Shown piece by piece: positions 26,683 through 35,756 of a stretch of DNA of 64,000 nucleotides. The position numbers and the translations under genes were made by a program. The DNA comes from Chloroflexota bacterium (lineage in GTDB: Bacteria; Chloroflexota; Anaerolineae; B4-G1; SLSP01): contig JAIOAX010000006.1 of the NCBI GenBank assembly GCA_019873645.1, positions 92,031 through 156,030 of the forward strand. The letters are read 5' to 3'. The notes under the pieces are model-generated. The model had not been told where the DNA came from. It saw only the letters and a program-made list of their open reading frames with translations, and made no database searches. Positions within the stretch are counted from its first letter, which is position 1; each line of letters opens with the position of its first letter.

Positions 26683-28002
26683 TTATAACTTCGGTTTACG
26701 CCTTTCCAAAAATTCGAGAATCCGCTGTTCGTAGCCGTGCCCTTTGGGACGGAACCACCCTCCCGACACACCCTGCGGCAGGTAGCGTTGTTCAACCCAG
26801 CCGTTGGGATAGGCGTGAGGATATTTGTACGCCGACGTTTGATCGCGTTCGCCGCGCAAAAGGGTATTGGGGTCGCGCAGGTAGGCCGGCGGGGGACTGT
26901 AACCGTGCTCTTCAAGATATTTGAGCGCCTCCCAATAGGCGCCCACGCTATTGGATTTATGGGAAGTCGCCAGGTAGAGCGTCGCTTCGGCCAGGTGGTA
27001 CTGCCCTTCGGGCATGCCCACCCACTCGAACGCCTGGGCGCAGGCCATCACGACGGCAATCGCCATCGGCGAAGCCAGCCCTACATCCTCCGCCGCCGCG
27101 ATGAGCAGCCGCCGGAAGATGAAACGTGGGTCTTCGCCCGCCGCAACCATTTTCGCCAGATAATAGAGCGCGGCATCGGGATCGGAGCCGCGGATGGATT
27201 TGATGAAGGCGCTGACGGTATTGTAGTGTTCGTCGCCCGCCTTGTCGTACTGCATGGCGCGGCGCTGGATGGACTCTTCGGCGACGGCGAGGGTGATCCG
27301 TTGTACGCCATCCGCATCGGGCGGCGTGGATTCCACCGCCAGTTCCAGCGCGTTGAGGGCGGTGCGCACGTCGCCATCCGCCAGGTCCGCCAGGTGGTGC
27401 AAAGCGGCAGCTTCTACGCTGACGGCGCGCTTGCCGTAGCCGCGTTCTTCATCCTGGAGCGCCTGCCGCAGCAAGGCTTCGATTTGCGCGACCGTCAAGG
27501 GGACAAAGCGAAAGATACGCGAACGGCTGAGAAGCGGGGCGATGATGGAAAAGAACGGGTTTTCGGTCGTCGCGCCGATGAGGGTGATGGTGCCATCTTC
27601 GACGACCGGCAACAGGCCGTCTTGCTGGGCCTTGTTCCAGCGATGAATTTCGTCAATGGCAAGGATAGTACGCTTACCGTACATTCCCCGGCGTTCCTGC
27701 GCCTCAGTCACGAGTTTGCGCAGGTCGGCTACCCCCGCCAGCACGGCGTTGAGCGTCTCGAAATGGGCGGAGGTGGTGTTGGCGATCACGGCGGCCAGCG
27801 TCGTTTTGCCCACGCCGGGCGGCCCCCAGAAGATGATGGACGAGAACAGGCGGTCGGTTTCGATGGCGCGGCGCAACAGGCGCCCCGGCCCAATGATGTG
27901 CTCCTGTCCGACGAATTCATCCAGTGTGCGCGGGCGCATCCGCGCGGCCAGCGGGGCTTCGCGGCGCAGTTGTTCCTTGCGGTTGTGCTCGAACAGATCC
28001 AT
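26683..28002 (-). CDS. rarA: Replication-associated recombination protein A (MgsA/RarA AAA+ ATPase)
   Basis: This encodes 439 residues from the ATG at 28002 (an in-frame TTG at 28026 is less likely). AAA+ motifs: RPRTLDEFVGQEHI, Walker A GPPGVGKTT, Walker B AIDEIHRWNKAQQDG, sensor GATTENPFF. The C terminus has the family-specific AYKYPHAYPNGWVEQRYLP. RarA acts at stalled replication forks and single-strand/double-strand junctions, together with SSB. Length and motif order are complete. It is the first gene of a minus-strand group of three. Confidence 0.95.
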   Translation of the reverse strand: MDLFEHNRKEQLRREAPLAARMRPRTLDEFVGQEHIIGPGRLLRRAIETDRLFSSIIFWGPPGVGKTTLAAVIANTTSAHFETLNAVLAGVADLRKLVTEAQERRGMYGKRTILAIDEIHRWNKAQQDGLLPVVEDGTITLIGATTENPFFSIIAPLLSRSRIFRFVPLTVAQIEALLRQALQDEERGYGKRAVSVEAAALHHLADLADGDVRTALNALELAVESTPPDADGVQRITLAVAEESIQRRAMQYDKAGDEHYNTVSAFIKSIRGSDPDAALYYLAKMVAAGEDPRFIFRRLLIAAAEDVGLASPMAIAVVMACAQAFEWVGMPEGQYHLAEATLYLATSHKSNSVGAYWEALKYLEEHGYSPPPAYLRDPNTLLRGERDQTSAYKYPHAYPNGWVEQRYLPQGVSGGWFRPKGHGYEQRILEFLERRKPKL

Positions 28003-28072
28003 AGTACCCGGGTTTATAGACAACAAGCTGGCGTTATTCTAGCCGCAAAAGCGCATTTGGCAAGGGATTGTT

Positions 28073-28200
28073 AGGGCTATCGCAATTGGCCGCTTCCGGC
28101 AACTGAATACGGCCTAAAGGCCGGGGAAAAAACGCCGCTTTAGCGGCCCAACAAACAGCACGACGGGACGAAGTTTTCCAAATGCGGTAGCGGTAGCCCT
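28073..28200. repeat. MITE-like element, copy 1
   Basis: The left end AGGGCTATCGCAATTGG and right end CCAAATGCGGTAGCGGTAGCCCT are imperfect terminal inverted repeats. The interior holds CGGCCTAAAGGCCG and GCCGCTTTAGCGGC palindromes. It matches the element at 30634-30804 over nearly its whole length, lacking a hairpin insertion found there. No transposase is encoded. Confidence 0.75.
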
Positions 28201-28306
28201 GGGGATTGTCCCTGAAGAAGTGAATTTCAAGATGGGGTGACTTATCAAACCCGGGGCCTGGGAGATGTTCAGGCCGGTCTCCAGACGTGCTTGCGTATGC
28301 ACCACA

Positions 28307-28340
28307 AGACCTGACAGGTCGTAGAAGACCTGCCAGGTCT
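28307..28340. repeat. ACCTGACAGGT double palindrome
   Basis: AGACCTGACAGGTC and GACCTGCCAGGTCT flank a short spacer (GTAGAA), the same design as the hairpins near 7611-7643 and 41123-41152. It lies just after the GH3 stop and may act as a terminator-like hairpin. Confidence 0.65.
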
Positions 28341-28371
28341 ACATCACTCCTGCTAGAACGCTCCGTGGCAC

Positions 28372-30546
28372 CTAATTCACGGTGATCTCAAGCGTGGTTT
28401 TCAACAACGTCTTTTCGTCGGAACTGGGGCCGACCATAATCTGATAAACGCCCGGTTCCAAACGCCAGGTTTTGGTCTGTGGGTCATAGTACCGCAGCTC
28501 ATCGAGCGGCACGGTAATGGTAACCCGGCGCGTCTCCCCGGCGGCGATGAATACCTTCTCAAACCCTTTGAGCAATTTCTTGGGCCGTTCCACCTGCGAA
28601 TTTTCCATCCCGACATACACTTGCACGACTTCCTCACCGTCGCGTGCACCGGTATTGCTGACATTGACGCTCACTTCCAGGTTCTGACCGTTGCGCACGA
28701 CGCCGGCATCCTGGTACGTGTAGGTGGTATAGCTCAATCCAAATCCAAAGGGATAGGCGGGCTTTAACTTCTTACGATCCAGTAATGTATAGCCGTGATA
28801 CATATCGTAAGTGATCTCTTCGTCCGTGTTGCTGAAGTAGGGCAGGTGCTCGACGCGGGCGGGAATGGTGAAGGGCAACTTGCCGCTGGGGTTGACATCG
28901 CCGAACAGGACGCGCGCCAGGGCCATGCCGCCTTCCATGCCGGCGTACCAGGTGTAGAGGAGCGCTGGGGTCGTATCCACCCAATCCTCGATAAACAGCA
29001 TGCTGCCGCCGATCATGCATACCACAGTATTCGGGTTAATGCCGGCAATTTCTCGAATGATGCGCCGTTGATGCGGGGTGGGGCGCAGGTCGCGGCGGTC
29101 GCCGCCGGGCGACAACCCCTCCGGTGTTTGCGATCTGGCCGCGATGGGCTTCGCCAGCAATTTCAACAGGGCCGCCTGAAGCGGTTTCCCCATGTTCCGA
29201 TAGCCGGCGCTCAGCGGTTTGAGCATCTCCTGCATCCCACCCGGCGAGACAAACTCTCCCTCGTCGTTGAAATCAGTGCCGATAATGACGATAATACAAT
29301 CTACTTCTCTGGATAATTCCTTAACCTGTATGATGTCGGTTTCTGCTTGATGGTAAACTTCCACGTCCGGCCCCAGGTATTGGCGCAAGCCTTCCAGGGG
29401 TGTGATCACATAGGGCGGATAGACGCGGCTGGAGCCATGATCGCCGATATTTTCCTGCGTCGCCAGCCGCCCCACCACCAAAACGCGCTTCACATTCTTG
29501 GAGAACGGCAAGACCTGCCCTTTATTCTTGAGCAAGACCATGGACTTCTCGGCCACCTCACGGGCCAATGCCCTGTGCTCCGGGGCAGCCACCAGTGATT
29601 TGGGATATGCCATTGGATCAGGGGTGTTCATAAAGACCAAAACGGTCCGCAACACCCGCAAAGCGGCCTGGTCAACGACGCTCTCCGCCACCTCACCGTT
29701 TTGTACGGCCTTGAGCAGGTTGCGCTGGTAATGGATGGGCAATGGCATCTCCACATCCAGGCCGGCCTCAATGGCCTTTTTGCCGTTGCGTATTCCAAAA
29801 ATGAAATCCGAAATGGTGAATCCCTTGAAACCCCAATCGTCGCGCAGAATCTCGGTGAGCAGTAAGCGGCTTTCGCAGGCCTGCTCACCCCGCACGCGGT
29901 TGTAAGCGCCCATCACCGCAGCCGCGCCCGCCTGGACGATCTTCTTAAAATGCGGCAGGTAGACTTCATGCAGGGTACGGTCGTCGAGCTGCACGTTGAC
30001 AAAGAAGCGGCTATTTTCGATGTTGTTGCACGCATAATGCTTGACGCACGCCATCACGTTATGTTCCTGTACGGCCAGCGCGAGAGCTTTCCCCATCTCT
30101 CCTACCAGGAAGGGATCCTCGCCGTAAGTCTCCTGGGCCCGTCCCCAGGCCGGGTGACGCAACAGGTTGACGCAAACGCCGCCGAAGAAGTTAGCGCCCA
30201 GGGCGCGGGCTTCCTTCCCGATCACGTCACCCACCCGTCTCTCCAGCTCGCGGTCGAAGCTGGCCCCGCGCGCCATCGCCACCGGGAAGCAGGTAGCATG
30301 GTCCATCACCACGCCGCGGGGCCCATCGGTGAACTTAATCGGGGGAATTCCCAGGCGTTTGACGCCGTTGGTGGCAATCGGCGTGGGGTTATAGGCATTC
30401 TTGTAACGGATCTGGTTGGCAAGCATATCCCAGTTGCCGTTAAGCAACCAGACCTTCTCTTTTAACGTCATTGCTCGCAGGGTTTCTTGCGCTCTTACCT
30501 CGATTTCTTCGGGTGATAATGTGCATCGCGCCTCTTTGTTGAACAT
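28372..30546 (-). CDS. GH3 family beta-glucosidase
   Basis: This encodes 724 residues, ATG after AGGAGGG. The N-terminal barrel has KFTDGPRGV and the nucleophile motif FTISDFIFG (Asp about residue 245). The second domain starts with a KSMVLLKNKGQVLPF segment. A fibronectin-III-like domain closes the protein (VSVNVSNTGARDGEEVVQVY, VTITVPLDELRYYDP). GH3 enzymes release terminal beta-D-glucose from oligosaccharides. There is no signal peptide. It is flanked by two MITE-like elements, one in each adjacent gap. Confidence 0.92.
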   Translation of the reverse strand: MFNKEARCTLSPEEIEVRAQETLRAMTLKEKVWLLNGNWDMLANQIRYKNAYNPTPIATNGVKRLGIPPIKFTDGPRGVVMDHATCFPVAMARGASFDRELERRVGDVIGKEARALGANFFGGVCVNLLRHPAWGRAQETYGEDPFLVGEMGKALALAVQEHNVMACVKHYACNNIENSRFFVNVQLDDRTLHEVYLPHFKKIVQAGAAAVMGAYNRVRGEQACESRLLLTEILRDDWGFKGFTISDFIFGIRNGKKAIEAGLDVEMPLPIHYQRNLLKAVQNGEVAESVVDQAALRVLRTVLVFMNTPDPMAYPKSLVAAPEHRALAREVAEKSMVLLKNKGQVLPFSKNVKRVLVVGRLATQENIGDHGSSRVYPPYVITPLEGLRQYLGPDVEVYHQAETDIIQVKELSREVDCIIVIIGTDFNDEGEFVSPGGMQEMLKPLSAGYRNMGKPLQAALLKLLAKPIAARSQTPEGLSPGGDRRDLRPTPHQRRIIREIAGINPNTVVCMIGGSMLFIEDWVDTTPALLYTWYAGMEGGMALARVLFGDVNPSGKLPFTIPARVEHLPYFSNTDEEITYDMYHGYTLLDRKKLKPAYPFGFGLSYTTYTYQDAGVVRNGQNLEVSVNVSNTGARDGEEVVQVYVGMENSQVERPKKLLKGFEKVFIAAGETRRVTITVPLDELRYYDPQTKTWRLEPGVYQIMVGPSSDEKTLLKTTLEITVN

Positions 30547-30633
30547 GAATACGCCCTCCTCAAGATGGTTAGATAGAAGAGTTTGTTGAACATTATATCA
30601 GTAACAAACAATGAAGCAAATCTCACCACAGTT

Positions 30634-30804
30634 AGGGCTATCGCATTTGGCTGCTTCCGGCAACTGAATACGGCCTAAAGGCCGGGGAAAGGGGGATTTT
30701 TGTGGCGGGGCTTCGCCCCGCCACAAAAATCCCCCCTAAAAACGCCGCTTTAACGGCACAACAGACAACACGACGGGACAAAGTTTTCCAAATGCGATAG
30801 CTCT
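30634..30804. repeat. MITE-like element, copy 2, with nested hairpin
   Basis: The ends GCTATCGCATTTGG and CCAAATGCGATAGC are perfect 14-base inverted repeats. Compared with the copy at 28073-28200 it carries an extra near-perfect hairpin at about 30691-30736, built on GGCGGGGC/GCCCCGCC and GGGGGATTTTTGTGG with its complement. The rest aligns base for base, so the hairpin is a secondary insertion or was lost from copy 1. Confidence 0.8.
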
Positions 30805-30830
30805 ATCACCACAGTACCTTGTTCCACAAC

Positions 30831-31766
30831 TCAAAAAACGAGGTGTTCATAGAGCATTTCCAGGCTCAGATGCGGACAGACCGTCTCGTGGCACATGGCC
30901 GTCTGCGCGGCCGCCGTGAGGCCCAAACGCACGGCTTCTTCCGGCGACATATCTTCCATCAAGCCGTAGGCGACGGCGGCAGTGAGTGCGTCTCCGGCGC
31001 CCACGGGATCCACGACTTCCTGCACCAACGTCGGCAGACGTCCGCTTTCCTCAGAAGTGGCATAAACCAGGCCCTCCTCGCCGAGGGTGACCACGGCGAG
31101 CTGTACACCCAATTGCACCAGACGACGCGCGCCTGCGTTGACCGCCTCAAGGGTATCCATAGGCAGACCCACGAGCGCCTCGGCCTCCTCTTTGTTGGGC
31201 GTGATGACTGTGATGTCGGGCAAGTAGGGATGCAGACGTGGGGCCAGCATCGCGGTTGTCGGATCGGCGCACACGGGAACATCAAAACGGCGCGTCAAAC
31301 GAAAGAGGGTTTCGAGGGTATGGGCAGAGAGGTTGGCATCTATGCACACCATGTCTACCGTTTTGATCAGGCCGCGCAGGCGGTGAATGTGGGCGGGTGT
31401 CAACGCACGTATGACGTCCATATCTTCAAAAGCCAGCCAGGGGCGCTTATCGTGGTGATGTAAAGCCACGTAGGCGCAGAGCGGCTTATCCGGGACAATG
31501 ATGCTGGACTCGGTGTGGATTCCCAGCGTTCCTAACGCCTGCAACAGCGCGCGGCCTAACTGATCATCGCCCACCGCCGTTACGAAATGCACCTCTGCCC
31601 CCAGACGCACCAGGTTTTCGGCGATGTTGCGCGCGACACCTCCCCAACTCCAACGCAAACCGGCCGGATTGGACTGCGCCAGCTCGATGGTCTGATCGCG
31701 CGGATAAACTTTGACATCCAGGCCGGCTGCACCGATGACCAGGACACTGTGTTCGGCTCCGCTCAT
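30831..31766 (-). CDS. PfkB/ribokinase-family carbohydrate (or nucleoside) kinase
   Basis: This encodes 311 residues. GAAGLDVKVYP at the start, GGVARNIAENLVRLG near residue 43, and the anion-hole motif DPVGAGDALTAAV near residue 245 are standard for PfkB-type kinases; TPNKEEAEALVG is present too. Layout and GGVARN resemble pseudouridine and other nucleoside kinases, but the substrate is not certain. ATG follows AAGGAGGAGG. It is the last gene of a four-gene operon with two SPFH proteins and a TPR-like protein and overlaps the preceding stop by four bases (ATGA). Confidence 0.85.
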   Translation of the reverse strand: MSGAEHSVLVIGAAGLDVKVYPRDQTIELAQSNPAGLRWSWGGVARNIAENLVRLGAEVHFVTAVGDDQLGRALLQALGTLGIHTESSIIVPDKPLCAYVALHHHDKRPWLAFEDMDVIRALTPAHIHRLRGLIKTVDMVCIDANLSAHTLETLFRLTRRFDVPVCADPTTAMLAPRLHPYLPDITVITPNKEEAEALVGLPMDTLEAVNAGARRLVQLGVQLAVVTLGEEGLVYATSEESGRLPTLVQEVVDPVGAGDALTAAVAYGLMEDMSPEEAVRLGLTAAAQTAMCHETVCPHLSLEMLYEHLVF

Positions 31767-32719
31767 GATTCCTCCTCCTTTTCTTTTCTGATCAGCACAC
31801 GCGGAATCCAGCCCCCGCCGGCCTGTCCGTGAGGCGCAAAGAGGATGCGCCCATCCGTGCGCCGCACAAACGGCGCCTCACGGGTCAGCGCGGCCATGCG
31901 TGTAGCGGGGTCAGAAGAGACCACCTCGACCAACAGGATGTCCCCGGGGCGACTTTGTTTGACCAGGTCGCCAGCGGTTAAAATCTTCAACGCCATATAG
32001 CGGGCGTCGGGGCGGAGTTGGAGGAAAGGCAACGGTTCGATCTCCACAGGGATGTAATGCGACGGCAGATACTCGCCGAGTTTCTCGGCCGGCAGCATCA
32101 CCTGAACCGGTGTCACCATTGTTACGCCGGTTCTCAGGAGGGTTTGATTTTCCAGCTCATACACCGGCACGATCATCACCCATTCGCTCAACGGCATGCG
32201 CGACGACAGCGCCAGCAGGCCGGACATCCAGCGGCCCATATCCCGGCAGGTAGCGACGCGCGCCATGTTGTTCTCGAATCCCCAGTAGCGTTCACTTTCG
32301 TCCAGGATTTCCTGGGCATCGGTGAAGGCGCGCAGGGTATGGGCGTCCGCGCGCAGCACAAAGTGCAACAATCCCAGAAAATACAAGGCGACGGCCCGAT
32401 TGTAAGCAGCAATCCGGGTTACTTCCTGGCGCAGCCGGGACAGTGCTTGTTGGGTATGTTCCAGGGCCTCTGCCCAACGTTGCATGCGGCGCAGAATATC
32501 GGCCTGGTAAAGAGCTAACAGGGCCGCCGTGGACTCGTCGTGCCTGGCCCACGCCGCGGAGAAAAGTTGCTCAATCAGAGCCAGGGCTTTTTCCCACTGA
32601 CCGGCATCATGGTAACGCCGGAGGTCATCTTGCAACCTGTCCCTGAACGACGTGGGAATTTCGCGCAGCTCCAGTAAATAAAAGGGCGTCAGTTCTTCAG
32701 GAACGTAAACCAGGCGCAT
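31763..32719 (-). CDS. TPR-like protein linked to SPFH proteins
   Basis: This encodes 318 residues, no signal peptide. The first 170 residues are helical with alternating hydrophobic pairs of tetratricopeptide type (WEKALALIEQLFSAAWARHD, RWAEALEHTQQALSRL). The last 130 are beta-rich, contain YIPVEIEPLPFL and GDILLVEVVSSDPA, and end in a basic/acidic tail; they may form a small barrel. No exact family is recognised. It lies six bases after an SPFH gene and overlaps the kinase gene by four bases. Confidence 0.65.
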   Translation of the reverse strand: MRLVYVPEELTPFYLLELREIPTSFRDRLQDDLRRYHDAGQWEKALALIEQLFSAAWARHDESTAALLALYQADILRRMQRWAEALEHTQQALSRLRQEVTRIAAYNRAVALYFLGLLHFVLRADAHTLRAFTDAQEILDESERYWGFENNMARVATCRDMGRWMSGLLALSSRMPLSEWVMIVPVYELENQTLLRTGVTMVTPVQVMLPAEKLGEYLPSHYIPVEIEPLPFLQLRPDARYMALKILTAGDLVKQSRPGDILLVEVVSSDPATRMAALTREAPFVRRTDGRILFAPHGQAGGGWIPRVLIRKEKEEES

Positions 32720-32725
32720 AATCGC

Positions 32726-34126
32726 TCATTCTGGCTTCGCCGGTTGTGTTGTCGTCGGCGTCGCCGGCCCAAAAGGCGTCTTTTTCTTCTGGATGGCATT
32801 GACCACGCGGATCAGGCTTTCAGCCTGTTGGAACATCAACTGTTGCACTTCCAGGTCGCGGTCGGCCATCGCTCGCAGCACCTCCAGGAAACTCATGATG
32901 ATAAGCTGGGGAGGAACCTTAACGTCATGCCGGATTAAATCCTGGATACGGGTAAGCATAGCGTTGATCAATTCAGCCTGCGCCTCAGCGCCGGCGGCGG
33001 TCAGCAGTTCGGTGCGCTTGGCTTCTTCATCGAGGGCGTAGGTATTGATGCCACGTTGGAGTTTGGCCTGCCAGAATTCCAACCACTGGCGCGAGATGGC
33101 CTCTTCGGCGGGTTGCACCGGCATCAACTGTACCGACTCGACAAAGATGCCGCGTTCTTTGGCAACGGCAGCGATCTCTTTTTCGACAGCCGCCTGGACT
33201 TCTTTGAAAGCCTCGGGCTTGACCGGCGGCGGCACTGCCGGCTCAACGGTACTGCCCTCGTACATGGCCCAATAGCGCGGGTTGATGAATTCATCCAGCG
33301 TGTAGCGTTCAAGCTGGTTGCGTATGATGCCATCCAAAGCGCCGCCCACCAGGCCAACACACCAATCCTGGATGCGCCCGCTGCCCTCGCGGCTGCGCAC
33401 GTATTTGTTCGTTGCCAGCTTGAGAACGGCTTCTGCATTGAAAGGATAAGCCTGGGGGGCTGGCGTTTCTTCTGGAACACCATAGGAACGCACGTCTTCC
33501 GGTGGATCGGCAACCCGGAAGCGAACCTCAGCGTCGCAATACGCCGGGATGCCGTCGAGGGTCATGAACTCAACGTGCAGGTTACGCCGCTGGGGGCGCA
33601 GATCAATCACATCCCACACGCGCTCAAAGGGCGCCAGTTCATAGAATCCTGGACCCAGCACCCGGCAGAGCCGCCCCAGCCTGCTGGTGACGACGGCGCT
33701 GTCGTGGGCGATGCTCAAGAACCCCGGCCCGCCGATTTTGAGCATCACCGGTGGCCCATCGGGATCGGCCCGCCCCTCGAAAACCCGCAAAAAAGGTCTA
33801 AACGGCGGTTCTACAGGCAGACCTGACAGCAAACATTCAACCCATTCCTGCGCCTCATCCCACGAGATATTCAGAAAATGCCGGGCGAATTGGATAAACA
33901 ATTGCCACATTGAAGACATGGCAACATACCCGTAGGCGGCAAACGCGCCGCCCAGGATAAGCACGCTGAGCAGGACTCCCCAGAGCACCTGCCGGCCCTT
34001 TTCAATGTCCGCCACCATATAATCCGGGAAATATGTGATCAACAGAATCACCACAAAGGCCAGAGAGAGAACGATCGCCCCCAGAAAGAGCAACCCGGTG
34101 CGTTGACGTTTGGTGATGTGGCTCAT
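32726..34126 (-). CDS. SPFH/band-7-like membrane protein (second of pair)
   Basis: This encodes 466 residues, GGAGG before the ATG. Two N-terminal membrane helices (about 10-30 and 46-68) precede a band-7/SPFH-like region (VMLKIGGPGFLSIAHDSAVV; PGFYELAPFERVWDVIDLRPQRR; FMTLDGIPAYCDAEVRFRV). A long charged helix follows (EAFKEVQAAVEKEIAAVAKE), then a C-terminal domain ending in a Pro/Thr tail. SPFH proteins form membrane-associated rings that organise proteases or microdomains. It is three bases from its partner SPFH gene, a gene-pair layout like hflK/hflC, but without a protease gene nearby. Confidence 0.7.
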   Translation of the reverse strand: MSHITKRQRTGLLFLGAIVLSLAFVVILLITYFPDYMVADIEKGRQVLWGVLLSVLILGGAFAAYGYVAMSSMWQLFIQFARHFLNISWDEAQEWVECLLSGLPVEPPFRPFLRVFEGRADPDGPPVMLKIGGPGFLSIAHDSAVVTSRLGRLCRVLGPGFYELAPFERVWDVIDLRPQRRNLHVEFMTLDGIPAYCDAEVRFRVADPPEDVRSYGVPEETPAPQAYPFNAEAVLKLATNKYVRSREGSGRIQDWCVGLVGGALDGIIRNQLERYTLDEFINPRYWAMYEGSTVEPAVPPPVKPEAFKEVQAAVEKEIAAVAKERGIFVESVQLMPVQPAEEAISRQWLEFWQAKLQRGINTYALDEEAKRTELLTAAGAEAQAELINAMLTRIQDLIRHDVKVPPQLIIMSFLEVLRAMADRDLEVQQLMFQQAESLIRVVNAIQKKKTPFGPATPTTTQPAKPE

Positions 34127-34129
34127 CGC

Positions 34130-35689
34130 TTAATCCTCCCGGGTCATTTGGGAGAGCTGCTCCAGGGTCGCGAGGGCCGATTCCGGCAACATCCGCTGCA
34201 CCCGGCCATCATGCGCCATGTGGATCAAGTTCTCAAGCAAATAGTAAGCCACGAATTCGTCGGTCATTTCAGGGTCCTTCAGCTCTTGAATCTGCGCGAG
34301 CACCCTGGTCAGCACCTCCGCACGCGCCTTACTGCGCACTTTGGTGAGGGATTCAAGGCGCCGGGCCTCTGTATGGGCCTGCCACTCCAACATTTTGTTG
34401 ATCCAACGCGCCTTCCAGGCTTCCACCCGCTGTTTGATGACCTCGTCATTCACCGGCACAACCTTATTGCCCACACTGCCGCCGAGGATTTCCAAGCCCA
34501 AAGGTTCCACGGTGTCTTTGACGACCTGCCGCACCCGGCCGGCAATGACCAGGCGCGTCAGGGTCTGGGACTGCGGCTCGATGCTGTAGATGTCCTCCAG
34601 GCTGTATTCGGGCACCACCTGTTTGAGCTGATTCGACGCCACCTTGAGAGGAATCTCATCCCAGGGTTTCGCCTGGTGTGCCTCCAAAGGCGTTTTGCCG
34701 GTAGGATCCACTTCCTGAGCCAAGACCAGTTTGAAAATGGTTTGCTGGTTGCGATACGGCCAGGGGGCCTGCCGCTCAAGGCTCTGCAGGTCAATCTTCC
34801 CGGCGCCCCGGTCAATGCGAAACAGCGAGGAGATCGGCAGGTTGATTTCGATGCCATCGCGGGTCATGGCCGTCATGCGCGTGACGCGGAACTGATTGCG
34901 CAGATCAAGGACCTGGTAGGGCGATTCGGTTGACGCCGTCAGCGCGACACCCGGTCCGGCCACGCGCCTGAGGTTTGAGCTGCCTTTGATGAGCACCACA
35001 TTCTCCGGCTCGGTCATGATCCAACCGGGGCCGATGCCGTAGAACGTGTGGCCCTGGATGTTGGTCTTCACCACGCCATCTTCCACTACCCAGACCGGTT
35101 TGGGGAAAGTGCTGAAGAATCCCGTCAGCATTTGTAAGCGCTGTCGCAGTGCGTGCTTTTCGTCGTCGGGAACGGGAATTATCTCGGAGGCCCCCACCAG
35201 CAGCATGCCGAACGCCAGCAACAGGGGGGATGCCAAAAAGATAAAGAAAAGCAGGAGCTTCAATATGTCAGATAAGGAGGTTGGCGTGCTAAGCAACTTT
35301 TTGCCCAGCGCATAAAAGGTTATCAGCACAATCAAAAGACATCCACCCCACACCAGCCATGCTATGATTGCGCTGACCTGTGCCTTAGCGAAAGAAGGGA
35401 AGGCGCCGACAAGCCACAGAAAGGTCAGGAAAACAAACAGCGGGATGAAGAAACCAAAACTGACTACCATCCCCAACGAGAGCGGCCTTACCATTCCCAA
35501 CCACAACCACACCGGCAGGAACCACAGCAGTGGGCCCAACATCCGCAACAACGCCCAGCCCAGACGCTCCAATGGCTCGACAAACGCACCTTTGAAACGC
35601 GGCGGATGGTCGCGGAGATAACGTTGCAGAACCAGGTAGGCGCCCATGTATATTGCCAGCAGCGCGAGTCTTAGCAGCCATAAATCCAT
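34130..35689 (-). CDS. Polytopic SPFH/band-7-like membrane protein (first of pair)
   Basis: This encodes 519 residues from the ATG at 35689, which has AGGAGGTGCAGTT ahead of it; the longer frame to 35710 lacks this. About five to six membrane helices occupy the first 170 residues, unusual for SPFH proteins. An SPFH-like part follows (IGPGWIMTEPENVVLIKG, TRDGIEINLPISSLFRID), then a charged helix (WKARWINKMLEWQAHTEARR). It begins the four-gene operon with the second SPFH gene, a TPR-like gene and a PfkB kinase. The membrane sensor role is inference. Confidence 0.7.
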   Translation of the reverse strand: MDLWLLRLALLAIYMGAYLVLQRYLRDHPPRFKGAFVEPLERLGWALLRMLGPLLWFLPVWLWLGMVRPLSLGMVVSFGFFIPLFVFLTFLWLVGAFPSFAKAQVSAIIAWLVWGGCLLIVLITFYALGKKLLSTPTSLSDILKLLLFFIFLASPLLLAFGMLLVGASEIIPVPDDEKHALRQRLQMLTGFFSTFPKPVWVVEDGVVKTNIQGHTFYGIGPGWIMTEPENVVLIKGSSNLRRVAGPGVALTASTESPYQVLDLRNQFRVTRMTAMTRDGIEINLPISSLFRIDRGAGKIDLQSLERQAPWPYRNQQTIFKLVLAQEVDPTGKTPLEAHQAKPWDEIPLKVASNQLKQVVPEYSLEDIYSIEPQSQTLTRLVIAGRVRQVVKDTVEPLGLEILGGSVGNKVVPVNDEVIKQRVEAWKARWINKMLEWQAHTEARRLESLTKVRSKARAEVLTRVLAQIQELKDPEMTDEFVAYYLLENLIHMAHDGRVQRMLPESALATLEQLSQMTRED

Positions 35690-35756
35690 AACTGCACCTC
35701 CTCCCGACATTTCTTTTGCTCACTTTAGCACAAAATCTAAAAAAAGGGAAGCAGGA

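Noticed and set aside
26737..28074. A 445-codon plus-strand open frame opposite rarA
   Set aside because: The minus strand codes for a full RarA with all AAA+ motifs; the other strand is a shadow.
28027..28371. Possible small gene between rarA and the GH3 gene
   Set aside because: The only open frames run through the MITE-like element and palindromes and lack a ribosome site.
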